Shown here: piece by piece, positions 53,210 through 61,586 of the stretch
Numbering within the stretch: the first letter of the stretch is position 1
How the letters are laid out: each line of letters begins with the position of its first letter
Assembly: GCA_949287065.1 (NCBI GenBank)
Contig: CASEEV010000012.1
Location: forward strand, 101,299 to 165,298
DNA: 64,000 nucleotides
Direction of reading: 5' to 3'
DNA from: an uncultured Collinsella sp.
GTDB lineage: Bacteria; Actinomycetota; Coriobacteriia; Coriobacteriales; Coriobacteriaceae
Translations under genes and position numbers: made by a program
The notes under the pieces: model-generated
What the model saw: the letters and a program-made list of their open reading frames with translations, nothing else
Database searches by the model: none
Told to the model about the DNA's origin: nothing

Positions 53210-55099
53210 TTACGCCGCGGCGACCTTCTTCTCGCGCAGCACGCGCGGACCTTCCTCGTCGATGAAGAAGCGCTTGTACCACACGAGGAACACGAGCGCG
53301 GTGTAGATCTTGCGCTGGTTCAGGGCCTTGCCGGCAAAGTGGTCGTCGAGCAGCTTCATGAGCAGGTCGCAGTCGAAGAACTCGCGCGCCCAGTCGGCCG
53401 TGAAGTACTGCTTGACCCAGTCGTACCACTCCTGCTCGCGCAGCCAGAACTTGAACGGCACCGGGAAGCCCTTCTTGGGGCGCGTGGCCCACTCGTCGGG
53501 CAGCACGCGGTTGGCGGCGTGACGTAGCACCTGCTTGTTGCCGTTCTCGTTTACGCGGTAGCGCGCCGGGATGTGCTCGGCGAACTCCATGACCTTCTTG
53601 TCGAGGAACGGAACGCGCAGCTCGAGCGAGTGCGCCATGCACATCTTGTCGGCCTTGAGCAGGATGTCGCCCGGGAGCCAGAGGTGCATGTCGAGGTACT
53701 GCTTCTTGGAGAGCTCGCACTGGTCGGCGACCTCGTTGAAGATCGGCGCCGTGACGTCGTGCGGCGTGGGGCCCTGGCGATACGCAGGCGCAAGCACGCG
53801 CGCAGCCTCGTCGGGCTCCCAAACCGTTGCCTGGCCCACGTACCAGCGCTCCGGAACTTCGGCGCACTTGGTGAGGAAGTGGTAGCCCTTGAAGTACGGC
53901 AGGTGCTGTACGAGCGCGCCCAGGCCGCGGCGAATCGGACGCGGCACCACGCGCTTGAAGGTGCGCATGGGCGGCGTGTCCTCGTACTCGGCGTAGCCGC
54001 CGAACAGCTCGTCGGCGCCCTCGCCCGACAGCACGACGGTCACGTGCTCGCGAGCCATGCGCGCCAGGAAGTACAGCGGGATGCTCGAGAGGTTCGACTG
54101 CGGCTCGTCCATGTGGTACTGGATCGTGGGCAGGGCCGAGAAGCACTCCTCGGCGGTCACCATGTGACGGAAGTTCTCCACGCCGATCTTCTCGGAGAGC
54201 TCGGCGGCGTAGTTGGTCTCGTTGAAGTCCTTGTAATCGAAGCCGACCGAAAAGGTCTCGTCGGGATGCAGGCACGCGGTGATGTAGCTGGAGTCAACGC
54301 CGCCCGAGAGGAACGAGCCGACCTTGACGTCGGCGATGCGGTGGGCGTTGACGCTCTCGTGCACGACCTTGTCGCACTCGTCGACGAAGCGCTCGAAGTC
54401 CTTGGAGTTGTCGTCGGAGAAGTCGCTCTCCCAGTAGCGGAAGACGTCCATCTTGTGGGTGGCGATGTCGTAGGTGAAGGCGTGCGCCGCGGGCAGCTTG
54501 AACACACCGGCGAAGAACGTCTCGTCGGTCGCGGGGAACTGCAGCGTCATGTAGGGGCGCAGGGCCTTCTTGTTGACCGCCTTCACAAAGCGCGGGTGCT
54601 CGAGGAAGCTCTTGATCTCGGAGCCGAAGATGAGCGATCCGTCGTCGGGCGTCTGATAGTAGTAGAACGGCTTGATGCCGAAGATGTCGCGCGCGCCGAA
54701 GAGGCGGTTCTTCTTCTTGTCCCAGATCACGAACGCGTACATGCCGCGCAGGTGGTCGACGACCTTCTCGCCCCACTCCTCGTAGCCGTGGAGCAGCGAC
54801 TCGGTGTCGGCGTGGCAATGGAACTTGTAGCCCTTGGCCTCGAGTTCCTCGCGCAGCTCGAGGAAGTTGTAGATCTCGCCGTTGAAGACGACCACGACGC
54901 TGCCGTCGGCGTTCTCCATGGGCTGGGCGCCCGCCTCGGAAAGGTCAAGGATCGAAAGGCGACGGAAGCCGAGAGCCACGCCCTGCTCCATGAAGCTGCC
55001 GCCCATGTCGGGGCCGCGGTGGACGATACGGTCCATCATGGCCGTGAGAACCGCCTCACGGTCGGCAACGTCACCGGTGAATCCGACGAAACCGCACAT
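53210..55099 (-). CDS. asnB: Asparagine synthetase (glutamine-hydrolysing)
   Basis: The 629-residue enzyme starts MCGFVGF, so Cys2 is the Ntn glutaminase nucleophile; FNGEIYNF and DTESLLHGYEEWG are glutaminase blocks. The synthetase half has the ATP-pyrophosphatase loop FLSGGVDSSYI (about residue 259), VVLSGEGADELFGGY, and KADKMCMAHSLELRVPFLDKKV. AAGGAG precedes ATG 55099. It converts aspartate to asparagine with glutamine nitrogen. Monocistronic by spacing. Confidence 0.95.
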   Translation of the reverse strand: MCGFVGFTGDVADREAVLTAMMDRIVHRGPDMGGSFMEQGVALGFRRLSILDLSEAGAQPMENADGSVVVVFNGEIYNFLELREELEAKGYKFHCHADTESLLHGYEEWGEKVVDHLRGMYAFVIWDKKKNRLFGARDIFGIKPFYYYQTPDDGSLIFGSEIKSFLEHPRFVKAVNKKALRPYMTLQFPATDETFFAGVFKLPAAHAFTYDIATHKMDVFRYWESDFSDDNSKDFERFVDECDKVVHESVNAHRIADVKVGSFLSGGVDSSYITACLHPDETFSVGFDYKDFNETNYAAELSEKIGVENFRHMVTAEECFSALPTIQYHMDEPQSNLSSIPLYFLARMAREHVTVVLSGEGADELFGGYAEYEDTPPMRTFKRVVPRPIRRGLGALVQHLPYFKGYHFLTKCAEVPERWYVGQATVWEPDEAARVLAPAYRQGPTPHDVTAPIFNEVADQCELSKKQYLDMHLWLPGDILLKADKMCMAHSLELRVPFLDKKVMEFAEHIPARYRVNENGNKQVLRHAANRVLPDEWATRPKKGFPVPFKFWLREQEWYDWVKQYFTADWAREFFDCDLLMKLLDDHFAGKALNQRKIYTALVFLVWYKRFFIDEEGPRVLREKKVAAA

Positions 55100-55324
55100 A
55101 GTGCTCCTTCTTCATAGTCGATCGGCCGCCTAGGCGAGAAGCGCCGCAGACGGCCGCATATGATCAGCACGACATTGTAGCAAGCGGTCGGCATCTGCCG
55201 CGAAACGCTACGCAATCACCGCAAACGTAACAATCGTCGGATTAGGCGGGGCGAGCAGGACGGCCCTGGTACGGGAGCATCGTCGCTGCGCTCAGATGCG
55301 CAAGGGGCGGTCGCCGCCTTGCCC

Positions 55325-56446
55325 CTACCACGCGGCGCCGCGCCGGCAGGCCACGATCTCGGCGGCAATGGACACGGCGATCTCGGCGGGGGTCTCGGCG
55401 CCGATCGCAAGCCCCACGGGCATGTGCAGGCGCGTGATCTCGTCGGGTGCGAACCCCGCCGCAGCCAGACGCTCTTTCATGAACGCGGTCTTCTTGCGGC
55501 TCCCCAAGCAGCCCAGGTAGCGCGGATGCTTGGCCAGGGCGGCAGTTACGATCGCGGCATCGGAGGCGTGGCCAGAGGTGCACACCACCACGTAGTCGCG
55601 CCGCGTGATGCCCGCGCGCTCGACCAGATCGGCATACTGGCCGCAGAGAACCTCAGACGCCGCCGGATAGTTCTCGGGCAGCGCCAGCTCCGCGCGATCG
55701 TCGCAGAGAACCACGCTGAAGCCGAGATGCGCGAGCACCGGCACGAGCGACGCCCCCACGTGCCCGCCCCCGAACACGACGGCGCGCCCTTCGGCAGCGA
55801 GCGGCAGCACGAACGCGTCTTCCAGACGGGTCGGCTCGGCGCACGACTCCGCCTCGTCGATGAGCGCGCGCGTAAAGGCGTCGGGCGAGAAGATCACGCC
55901 CATGGTGCCCTCCTCGCGGCGCGCTTCGTCGAGCGCCTCGCGCTGCTCGGCCGTAGTGGCGAGCGGGCTCAGCACGCGGCCGGCGTCGTAGCTGAGAACC
56001 GCCGCATCGGGCTCGGGAGGCGCCATGTGCGCCCCGGACACCTCCTCGCCGTCGGCGCCGAGCGCCACGACCAGCCAGCTCGGATCGCCTTGGGCACGGG
56101 CGCGCCGCGCGGCCTCGAGTCCCGTACGGGCGTACGGCCCGAGCGCGAGCAGGCAGACCTCGACCTCGCCGCCGCAGATCATGCCCGTGTCGCTGCCCGC
56201 GCCGTCGATGGTGTGGCGCTTGAGCGCCGAGGAGCCCTGGCGCTGAAGCTCCGCGGCCTCGCGCATCACGAGGCGTTCGAGCGCGCCGCCGCCCACCGTT
56301 CCCAGGGCACGGCCGTCGGGCAGAAGCGCCAGGCAGGCACCCGCCTTGCGCGGAGCGGACCCGCGCGTGGCGCTCACCACGGCGAGCTCCACCGTTCCGC
56401 CCTTCTCCACGGCGGAGATCAGTTCGTCAAGCATGCGGTCGTCCAT
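55325..56446 (-). CDS. XdhC/CoxI-family molybdenum hydroxylase maturation protein
   Basis: This 373-residue protein has the XdhC/CoxI N-terminal domain (ATRGSAPRKAGA, GTVGGGALE), a middle region, and a C-terminal Rossmann domain (VVFGGGHVGASLVPVLAHLGFSVVLCDDR; GCLGSRKKTAFM). XdhC-type proteins bind and insert the sulfurated molybdenum cofactor into xanthine dehydrogenase. ATG 56446 has GGGGAGAGGG upstream. It lies 49 bases downstream of yqeB on the same strand, apart from the xdh structural genes 8 kb away. Confidence 0.88.
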   Translation of the reverse strand: MDDRMLDELISAVEKGGTVELAVVSATRGSAPRKAGACLALLPDGRALGTVGGGALERLVMREAAELQRQGSSALKRHTIDGAGSDTGMICGGEVEVCLLALGPYARTGLEAARRARAQGDPSWLVVALGADGEEVSGAHMAPPEPDAAVLSYDAGRVLSPLATTAEQREALDEARREEGTMGVIFSPDAFTRALIDEAESCAEPTRLEDAFVLPLAAEGRAVVFGGGHVGASLVPVLAHLGFSVVLCDDRAELALPENYPAASEVLCGQYADLVERAGITRRDYVVVCTSGHASDAAIVTAALAKHPRYLGCLGSRKKTAFMKERLAAAGFAPDEITRLHMPVGLAIGAETPAEIAVSIAAEIVACRRGAAW

Positions 56447-56495
56447 GGTCCCTCTCCCCTGCGCGGGCGCTGCGCCCGCGGCAGCACCTAGCGTC

Positions 56496-57287
56496 TTACT
56501 TCAAAGCCCCGGTGAGCGCGAGAAGCGCCTCGAGCACGCCTCCGCCCACCGCGCGCGCCTTGTCGGACACCGTGTTGCAGTGCGCGGCAACGTCGCGCGG
56601 GTCGATGTCGCCCGCCTTCATACCCGGCGTGACCGGCACGCCCGGTGCGAGCAGCCCGCGCAGCACGCCGTCGATCGTGGCCGGCAGATCGACGCCCGCC
56701 ACGCGCGCGACCACCTCGCCCGCGCGCACCTCGTCGCCGATGGAGCGCACCGGCTCGAAGGGACCCGCCGCCGGCGCGCGCAGCACGCGGTCGGCACCGT
56801 GCCCCGCGATAACGCCCGGAACGCCCGTGTTGGGAATGGCGGAGCCCTTCCAGATCACCCGTCCGAGATAGTGGCCGCGCTTGGTCTCGACCACCGCGTG
56901 GCAGTCGTCGCCCGCGCAGAAACCCGGACCCACGCCGATAACTGCCGGCGCCATGGCGCGCGCCGTGCCGAGGTTCTTCTTGGCGAGAATCGCGTCTACC
57001 ACCGCGTCGGGCGCGAGCTCGTCGACGCACTGGGCACACGGATCCACGAGCACGGCCACGACGCCTGACTCGGCAAGCGACCGCGCCTCGGAGGCATCGC
57101 GCGCGAGACGAGCCGCAACGCCCTCCACGACCGCCTCTCCGAGACGGATCGCCTCGGAGAACGCAACGGTGCGGCGCACCGTGGTGGGCTGGGCGATATC
57201 GCACATCACGATCCTGCACCCCGCGGCGTGCAGGCGCACCGCAATGCCTGTGGCCAAGTCGCCCGCCCCGCGGATCACGACCAGCAT
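56496..57287 (-). CDS. yqeB: YqeB-type selenium-dependent molybdenum hydroxylase accessory protein
   Basis: A 263-residue protein with an N-terminal nucleotide-binding start VVIRGAGDLATGIAVRLHAAG, the variable but characteristic VDPCAQCVDELAPD and GVGPGFCAGDDCHAVVETKRGHYLG segments, and IPNTGVPG. It matches the EF2563/YqeB family, a genomic marker for selenium-dependent molybdenum hydroxylases. The exact reaction is unknown. AAGGGGAG precedes ATG 57287. It is divergent from yqeC. Confidence 0.88.
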   Translation of the reverse strand: MLVVIRGAGDLATGIAVRLHAAGCRIVMCDIAQPTTVRRTVAFSEAIRLGEAVVEGVAARLARDASEARSLAESGVVAVLVDPCAQCVDELAPDAVVDAILAKKNLGTARAMAPAVIGVGPGFCAGDDCHAVVETKRGHYLGRVIWKGSAIPNTGVPGVIAGHGADRVLRAPAAGPFEPVRSIGDEVRAGEVVARVAGVDLPATIDGVLRGLLAPGVPVTPGMKAGDIDPRDVAAHCNTVSDKARAVGGGVLEALLALTGALK

Positions 57288-57343
57288 CTTGCTCCCCTTC
57301 CTCGCCGTTCCGGGCGTCCCCGGCCGCGCCGGCTGCGGCGCGC

Positions 57344-57349
57344 TACAAT
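57344..57349 (+). promoter_or_regulatory. Candidate -10 box of yqeC
   Basis: TACAAT lies 69 bases before the yqeC ATG in the short divergent gap with yqeB. No clear -35 is visible. Confidence 0.35.
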
Positions 57350-57417
57350 CACAATCATCTTACCTAACGCCGCCGGCACCACGGCCGGCAACACCCATGA
57401 GCGCCCAAGGAGCCGCC

Positions 57418-58146
57418 ATGAGCGAGGCCGTTTCCTTCCACCTGCTGCCGAGCCTGCTCGACGTGAAGCCCGGCGTCACCGCCGTTGTCGGCAGCGGCGG
57501 CAAGACCACGCTGCTCGCCACGTTAGCGGAGCTCCTCACCGCGCAGGCGCAAGGAGGCGCGCGCACGAGCGTGGTTCTCGCCACCTCGACGCGGATGCTG
57601 CCCTTCCCAGAGCTTCCGCTTTATACAGGAGACAGCGCCGACGAACTTGCCGACCTGCTTCGGGCGCACCCGGTCGTGTGCGTGGGCACGCCTGCCGAGC
57701 AGGGCAAGCTCGCCGCAAGCGCCCTGCCCTTCAGTGCGCTCGCCAAGCTCGCGGATTACGTGCTCGTAGAGGCCGACGGCTCCAAGCGCCTGCCGCTCAA
57801 GGCGCACGCCGGCCATGAGCCGGCCGTGCCCCGCGAGGCGCAGGTCGTTGTCAACGTCGTCGGCGCCTCGGGCTTCGGCGCAACCGTGCACGAGGCGGCG
57901 CACCGCCCCGAGCTCTTCTGCGCGCGCGCCGGCTGCGCCGCCTGCGACCCGGCAACGGCACCCCAGGTAGCGCAGGTCATCCGCGCCGAGCAAAAGGCGG
58001 GCCTTCTCCCCTGCAACCTGCACGTCCTCGTCAACCAAGCAGACAGCGAGAAGCGCCTCGCCGAGGCCGCTGCCCTGCGGCGCGCCCTCGGCGAGCCCGT
58101 CCTCGCAGCGAGCCTCGCGACGCGCATACTCTGGCGCATCGCCTGA
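57418..58146 (+). CDS. yqeC: YqeC-type selenium-dependent hydroxylase accessory protein
   Basis: This 242-residue P-loop protein has VVGSGGKTTLLATLAE (about residue 23), LATSTRML, VLVEADGSKRLPLKAHAGHEPAVP and VNVVGASGFG. This matches the YqeC family found beside xdh/ygfJ genes in selenium-dependent hydroxylase loci. ATG 57418 is preferred over an in-frame ATG at 57397 because AAGGAG precedes it. It is the only plus-strand gene of the cluster, convergent with the dihydropyrimidinase-like gene. Confidence 0.88.
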   Translation: MSEAVSFHLLPSLLDVKPGVTAVVGSGGKTTLLATLAELLTAQAQGGARTSVVLATSTRMLPFPELPLYTGDSADELADLLRAHPVVCVGTPAEQGKLAASALPFSALAKLADYVLVEADGSKRLPLKAHAGHEPAVPREAQVVVNVVGASGFGATVHEAAHRPELFCARAGCAACDPATAPQVAQVIRAEQKAGLLPCNLHVLVNQADSEKRLAEAAALRRALGEPVLAASLATRILWRIA

Positions 58147-58166
58147 GCGCGCAGGCTCCGCTCGCA

Positions 58167-58212
58167 AGCGCGGTGCGCTCTCGCCCCACAGTCAGCAAGG
58201 GCGCACCGCGCT
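58167..58212. terminator. Hairpin between convergent yqeC and hyuA-like genes
   Basis: AGCGCGGTGCGC (58167-58178) pairs perfectly with GCGCACCGCGCT (58201-58212). It has no U-tract but lies exactly between two converging stops. Confidence 0.5.
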
Positions 58213-58217
58213 GCAGT

Positions 58218-59591
58218 CTAGCGGCGCGGCACGTAGCGCCCGGCGACAGCGCCGGTGGGCTCCCCGTTCTCGGCAGCGAGCACGCCGTTCACGTACACGA
58301 GCTTGGCGCGCCCGTGCGCCTCGAAGCCCTCCCACGGCGTGTAGTCGACCGCCTGATGCTGCGTGGCCGCCTCGATGGTCCAGCGCTCGCTCGGATCCCA
58401 CACGCACACATCGGCATCGGCGCCGGTGGCAAGGCGCCCCTTCTCGGGCCACATGCCAAAGAGCTTGGCCGGGTTCTCGCTCATGAGGCGGCAGAGATCC
58501 TCGGGGCCGAGCTCGCCCTCGAACGTCGTCGCCATCACCACGGGCCGGTGCTCAACGCCCGGACCGCCGTTGGGGATCTTGGTGAAGGCGCCGCGGCCGC
58601 GGTCTTTCTGACCGTGTAGGTTGAACGAGCAGTGGTCCGTCGCCACGGTGTCGATCTCGCCGCCGAGAAGCGCTCCGCGCAGCGCGCGCACGTCTGAGGG
58701 CTTGCGCAGCGGCGGGCTCATGACGTACTTGGCTCCCGCAAAGCCGTCCTCGCCCTGCTCGAGATAGCGCGTGTCGTCGAGGGTGAGGTACTGCGGGCAG
58801 GTCTCCACGAAGATGTTCTCTTGCCCGCGAGCCTTGGCGGCGCGCACGGCCTCGAGACCCAGGGCGCTCGAGAGATGCACCACGTTCACCTTGGCATCGC
58901 CGGCGAGGTGCGCCAGGTAAAGCAGGCGGCTCACCGCGTCCGCCTCGGCCTCTGCGGGACGCGAGAGCGGGTGTCCCTCGGGGCCGGTGACGCCCTGTTC
59001 GAGCACGCGACGCTGCAGGGCGTTCACCACGTCGCCGTTCTCGCAGTGCACGCACAGCACGCCGTCAAGGTCGCGCAGCGCCTCCATGATCTCGAGCGTC
59101 TCGGCGTCGGTCAGACGCAGGTGGTCGTAGGCGAGATAGGTCTTGAACGACGTTACGCCCGCGTCGCGCATAGCGCGCAGGTCGGCGCGGTTACGGTCGT
59201 TCCACTCGGTTACCGCCATGTGGAAGGCGTAGTTGCCCGCGCAGGTGCCGTCGGCGCGGCGGTGCCACTCGTCGAGCGCCTCGGGCAGCGTAACGCCGCG
59301 GTCGGCCGTGGCGTAGTCCACGATCGTCGTGGTGCCGCCGCACACCGCCGCGCGCGTGCCCGTCTCAAAGCTGTCGGCCGTCCAGTCCATGCCCGTCCAG
59401 CACTGCATGTGGGTGTGCCCGTCGATGAATCCGGGGAACACCCAGCAGCCCGAGACGTCGCGCACCTCGTCGCCGTCAGCGGACGCAACGCCCTCGGGCG
59501 CAACACGGGCGATCTTGTCGCCGTCAATAGCCACGTCGGCGCGCACCAGGCCCTCGGGCGTCACGCAGACGCCGCCCTTCAGAATGATCAT
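58218..59591 (-). CDS. hyuA: Dihydropyrimidinase / D-hydantoinase-like amidohydrolase
   Basis: A 457-residue cyclic amidohydrolase. FPGFIDGHTHM has the first metal histidines, SFKTYLAYD the carboxylated lysine (about residue 148), VHCENGD, NVVHLSS and VATDHCSFN the catalytic Asp. It opens dihydropyrimidine- or hydantoin-type rings. In E. coli the equivalent gene hyuA sits in the same ygeW-ygeY-hyuA-yqeA-ygfJ-yqeB neighbourhood and is associated with anaerobic purine/urate breakdown, so a purine-derived ring intermediate is the likely substrate. GAGGAGG precedes ATG 59591. The symbol is by analogy. Confidence 0.85.
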   Translation of the reverse strand: MIILKGGVCVTPEGLVRADVAIDGDKIARVAPEGVASADGDEVRDVSGCWVFPGFIDGHTHMQCWTGMDWTADSFETGTRAAVCGGTTTIVDYATADRGVTLPEALDEWHRRADGTCAGNYAFHMAVTEWNDRNRADLRAMRDAGVTSFKTYLAYDHLRLTDAETLEIMEALRDLDGVLCVHCENGDVVNALQRRVLEQGVTGPEGHPLSRPAEAEADAVSRLLYLAHLAGDAKVNVVHLSSALGLEAVRAAKARGQENIFVETCPQYLTLDDTRYLEQGEDGFAGAKYVMSPPLRKPSDVRALRGALLGGEIDTVATDHCSFNLHGQKDRGRGAFTKIPNGGPGVEHRPVVMATTFEGELGPEDLCRLMSENPAKLFGMWPEKGRLATGADADVCVWDPSERWTIEAATQHQAVDYTPWEGFEAHGRAKLVYVNGVLAAENGEPTGAVAGRYVPRR

Positions 59592-59601
59592 CGCATCCTC
59601 C

Positions 59602-60264
59602 TCACTCCGCCGGCGCGGCCCCGCCGCGCTGTGCCGTCTTGTCTCCGCGCGCCTTGAGCTCCGCCTCCACGCGGCGCACGTCGCAAGGCGCGTCCACATC
59701 CCAGAGCTCCTCGGGCGCGGCCGCCTCAACCAGCTCCACACGATCCTCGCCCGCAAGCACCGACCGGCCGCCGTCGGCCCCCTCCAAGGCGAGAAGCGCC
59801 CCGAAGAGCCGCCGCGGAAAGAGCACGGGGCTTGCCGGCACCCCCTGCCATGCAAGGCGCACGCAGGCGCTTGGGTCGGCGATAAACGCCTCGGCCAGGC
59901 GCGCGTACGTCTTAGGACGCACAAGGGCCTGGTCGCCCGGCACAAAAAGGCACCCGTCCCAGCGCATGGCGCCGAACTCGAGCCCGGCGCGCACCGACGC
60001 GCTCCGCTCGCTGCCACCGTGCAGCATGCAGCCCACACCGAGCGCGCAGGCGAGCTCCGCCACCGCGGGCCAGCGCGTGGCGACCACCACGTCGAACCCC
60101 GGGAGAAGGCCGCCCGCGCCGCCCGCCATAACACCCTGCGGCACGGAGCGGACGGTCCGCTCGACGAGCGGCGTGCCCGCCACAGGCGCGAGCAGCTTTG
60201 CTCCCGGCACGTCCGAGAAGCGCCTCCCCTCGCCCGAGGCCATGACCACGCATCCGATCAGCAC
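59602..60264 (-). CDS. ygfJ: MocA/YgfJ-like molybdenum cofactor nucleotidyltransferase
   Basis: A 220-residue nucleotidyltransferase-fold protein. VMASGEGRRF...GAKLLAPVAG is the glycine-rich nucleotide-binding start with Lys. FVPGDQALVRP is the acidic metal motif, SPVLFPRRLF follows, and DVDAPCD ends the fold. MocA adds CMP to the molybdenum cofactor; YgfJ homologs mark selenium-dependent hydroxylase loci. GTG 60264 is chosen for GGAGGG upstream. It is 10 bases upstream of the hyuA-like gene, in one operon. Confidence 0.85.
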   Translation of the reverse strand: MLIGCVVMASGEGRRFSDVPGAKLLAPVAGTPLVERTVRSVPQGVMAGGAGGLLPGFDVVVATRWPAVAELACALGVGCMLHGGSERSASVRAGLEFGAMRWDGCLFVPGDQALVRPKTYARLAEAFIADPSACVRLAWQGVPASPVLFPRRLFGALLALEGADGGRSVLAGEDRVELVEAAAPEELWDVDAPCDVRRVEAELKARGDKTAQRGGAAPAE

Positions 60265-60366
60265 GTACGCCCTCCGTTCCCGCCGCACCGCGGCCTGTCC
60301 GAGCAAAAACGGGCCGCCAGCCGCCGCGCCGCGCGCGAGCGGCCGAGCGGCCCGCTACAAGCAAGG

Positions 60367-60393
60367 GGCCCGGACGGTACTGCCGCCCGGGCC
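60367..60393 (-). terminator. Hairpin after the carbamate kinase gene
   Basis: GGCCCGGACGG pairs with CCGCCCGGGCC with one mismatch, 20 bases past the kinase stop. The tail is only weakly U-rich, so it may attenuate rather than stop transcription into ygfJ. Confidence 0.45.
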
Positions 60394-60412
60394 GATCCAG
60401 CCTGAAGATTGC

Positions 60413-61354
60413 TTACCGTACGATCCTTGTACCCGTCTTTCCGGCGATGCCGTCGCGAGCCTTCTCGAGAAGCGTGATGAGCGCGCTGCGGCCCTCGCCC
60501 GACTCCACGAACTGCGTGCAGGCCTCGACCTTGGGCTTCATCGAGCCCTCGCCGAACTCTCCGGCGTCGGCGAGCTCGCGGGCGCGCTCGGGCGTGAGCT
60601 CGTCGAGCCACTCCTCGTGGTCGGTGCCGAAGCCCACCGCGACCTTCTCGACCGCGGTCAAGATGATCAGGGTGTCGGCGTCGAGCTGCTCGGCGAGCTT
60701 CTCGGCGGCAAAGTCCTTGTCGATAACGGCCGCGGCGCCCTTGAGGTGGAAGCCCTCGGTCGGCAGCACCGGAATGCCGCCGCCGCCGCAAGCGATGACG
60801 ATGTGCCCGCTCTCGAAGAGGGTGCGGATCGTGGCGATCTCGACGATCGAGCCCGGCTTGGGGCTCGCCACCACGCGACGGTAGCCCTTCTTGGGGTCGA
60901 ACATGAAGTCGTAGTCGCGCTCGCGGCGCAGCGTCTCGGCCTCCTCCTCGGTCATAAACGACCCGATGGGCTTGGTGGGGCGCTCAAACGCCGGATCCTC
61001 CGGGTCGACCTGAACCTGGGTCAGCACCGTGGCCACGCCCTTGTCGATGCCGCGGCGCAGCATCTCCTCGCGCAGGGCGTTCTGCAGGTCGTAGCCGATG
61101 TAGCCCTGGCTCATAGCGCCGCAGACCGACAGCGGGCACGGAATGTACTTCTCGGGGTCCGAGCGCGTGAGCTCGGTCATGGCGTTGGCGATCATGCCGA
61201 CCTGGGGGCCGTTGCCGTGAACGATGACGACCTCGTTGCCCTCCTCGATAAGATCGACGATGGCGCGGGCGGTGTGCTGCACGGCGATCATCTGCTCGGG
61301 CAGGTTGTTGCCGAGCGCGTTGCCGCCGAGGGCGATGACGATGCGTTTGGTCAT
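60413..61354 (-). CDS. arcC: Carbamate kinase
   Basis: The 313-residue enzyme has ALGGNALG at the start, VIVHGNGPQVG, the ACGGGGIPV loop, VIDKDFAAEKLAEQL and TAVEKVAVGFG, and ends in a typical SGEGRSALIT region. It makes ATP from carbamoyl phosphate and ADP. Beside the YgeW-type carbamoyltransferase it corresponds to E. coli yqeA, the energy-yielding end of the purine route, rather than to an arginine deiminase operon (no arcA here). ATG 61354 has GGAAGG-type sequence nearby. Confidence 0.95.
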   Translation of the reverse strand: MTKRIVIALGGNALGNNLPEQMIAVQHTARAIVDLIEEGNEVVIVHGNGPQVGMIANAMTELTRSDPEKYIPCPLSVCGAMSQGYIGYDLQNALREEMLRRGIDKGVATVLTQVQVDPEDPAFERPTKPIGSFMTEEEAETLRRERDYDFMFDPKKGYRRVVASPKPGSIVEIATIRTLFESGHIVIACGGGGIPVLPTEGFHLKGAAAVIDKDFAAEKLAEQLDADTLIILTAVEKVAVGFGTDHEEWLDELTPERARELADAGEFGEGSMKPKVEACTQFVESGEGRSALITLLEKARDGIAGKTGTRIVR

Positions 61355-61431
61355 GGAAGGCACCTTTCTCGCGGAAAACCGCCGGCGATGCGGTCCGCGA
61401 CGAGTGAGGAGAGCGGGAGATAGAGGGCGCC

Positions 61432-61482
61432 GAGAAAAACGAATGCCCGGGAAGATGCGCTTATCGCGCACCCACCCGGGCA
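61432..61482 (-). terminator. Hairpin with U-tract between ygeW-like and carbamate kinase genes
   Basis: TGCCCGGG (61444-61451) pairs with CCCGGGCA (61475-61482), followed on the minus strand by ATTCGTTTTTCTC. It may reduce read-through from the transferase gene into the kinase gene. Confidence 0.55.
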
Positions 61483-61556
61483 AGCGGGACGAATTGTGTG
61501 GTTAACGTCCGATCAGGAGCGCGATACGTGCTAGAAGAACGGAGCAAGACGCACGG

Positions 61557-61580
61557 TCCGGCGTTCGTTAGAACGCCGGA
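61557..61580 (-). terminator. Hairpin directly after the ygeW-like gene
   Basis: TCCGGCGTTC pairs perfectly with GAACGCCGGA around GTTA, seven bases past the stop. There is no U-tract, so it may instead protect the 3' end. Confidence 0.45.
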
Positions 61581-61586
61581 ACCCCC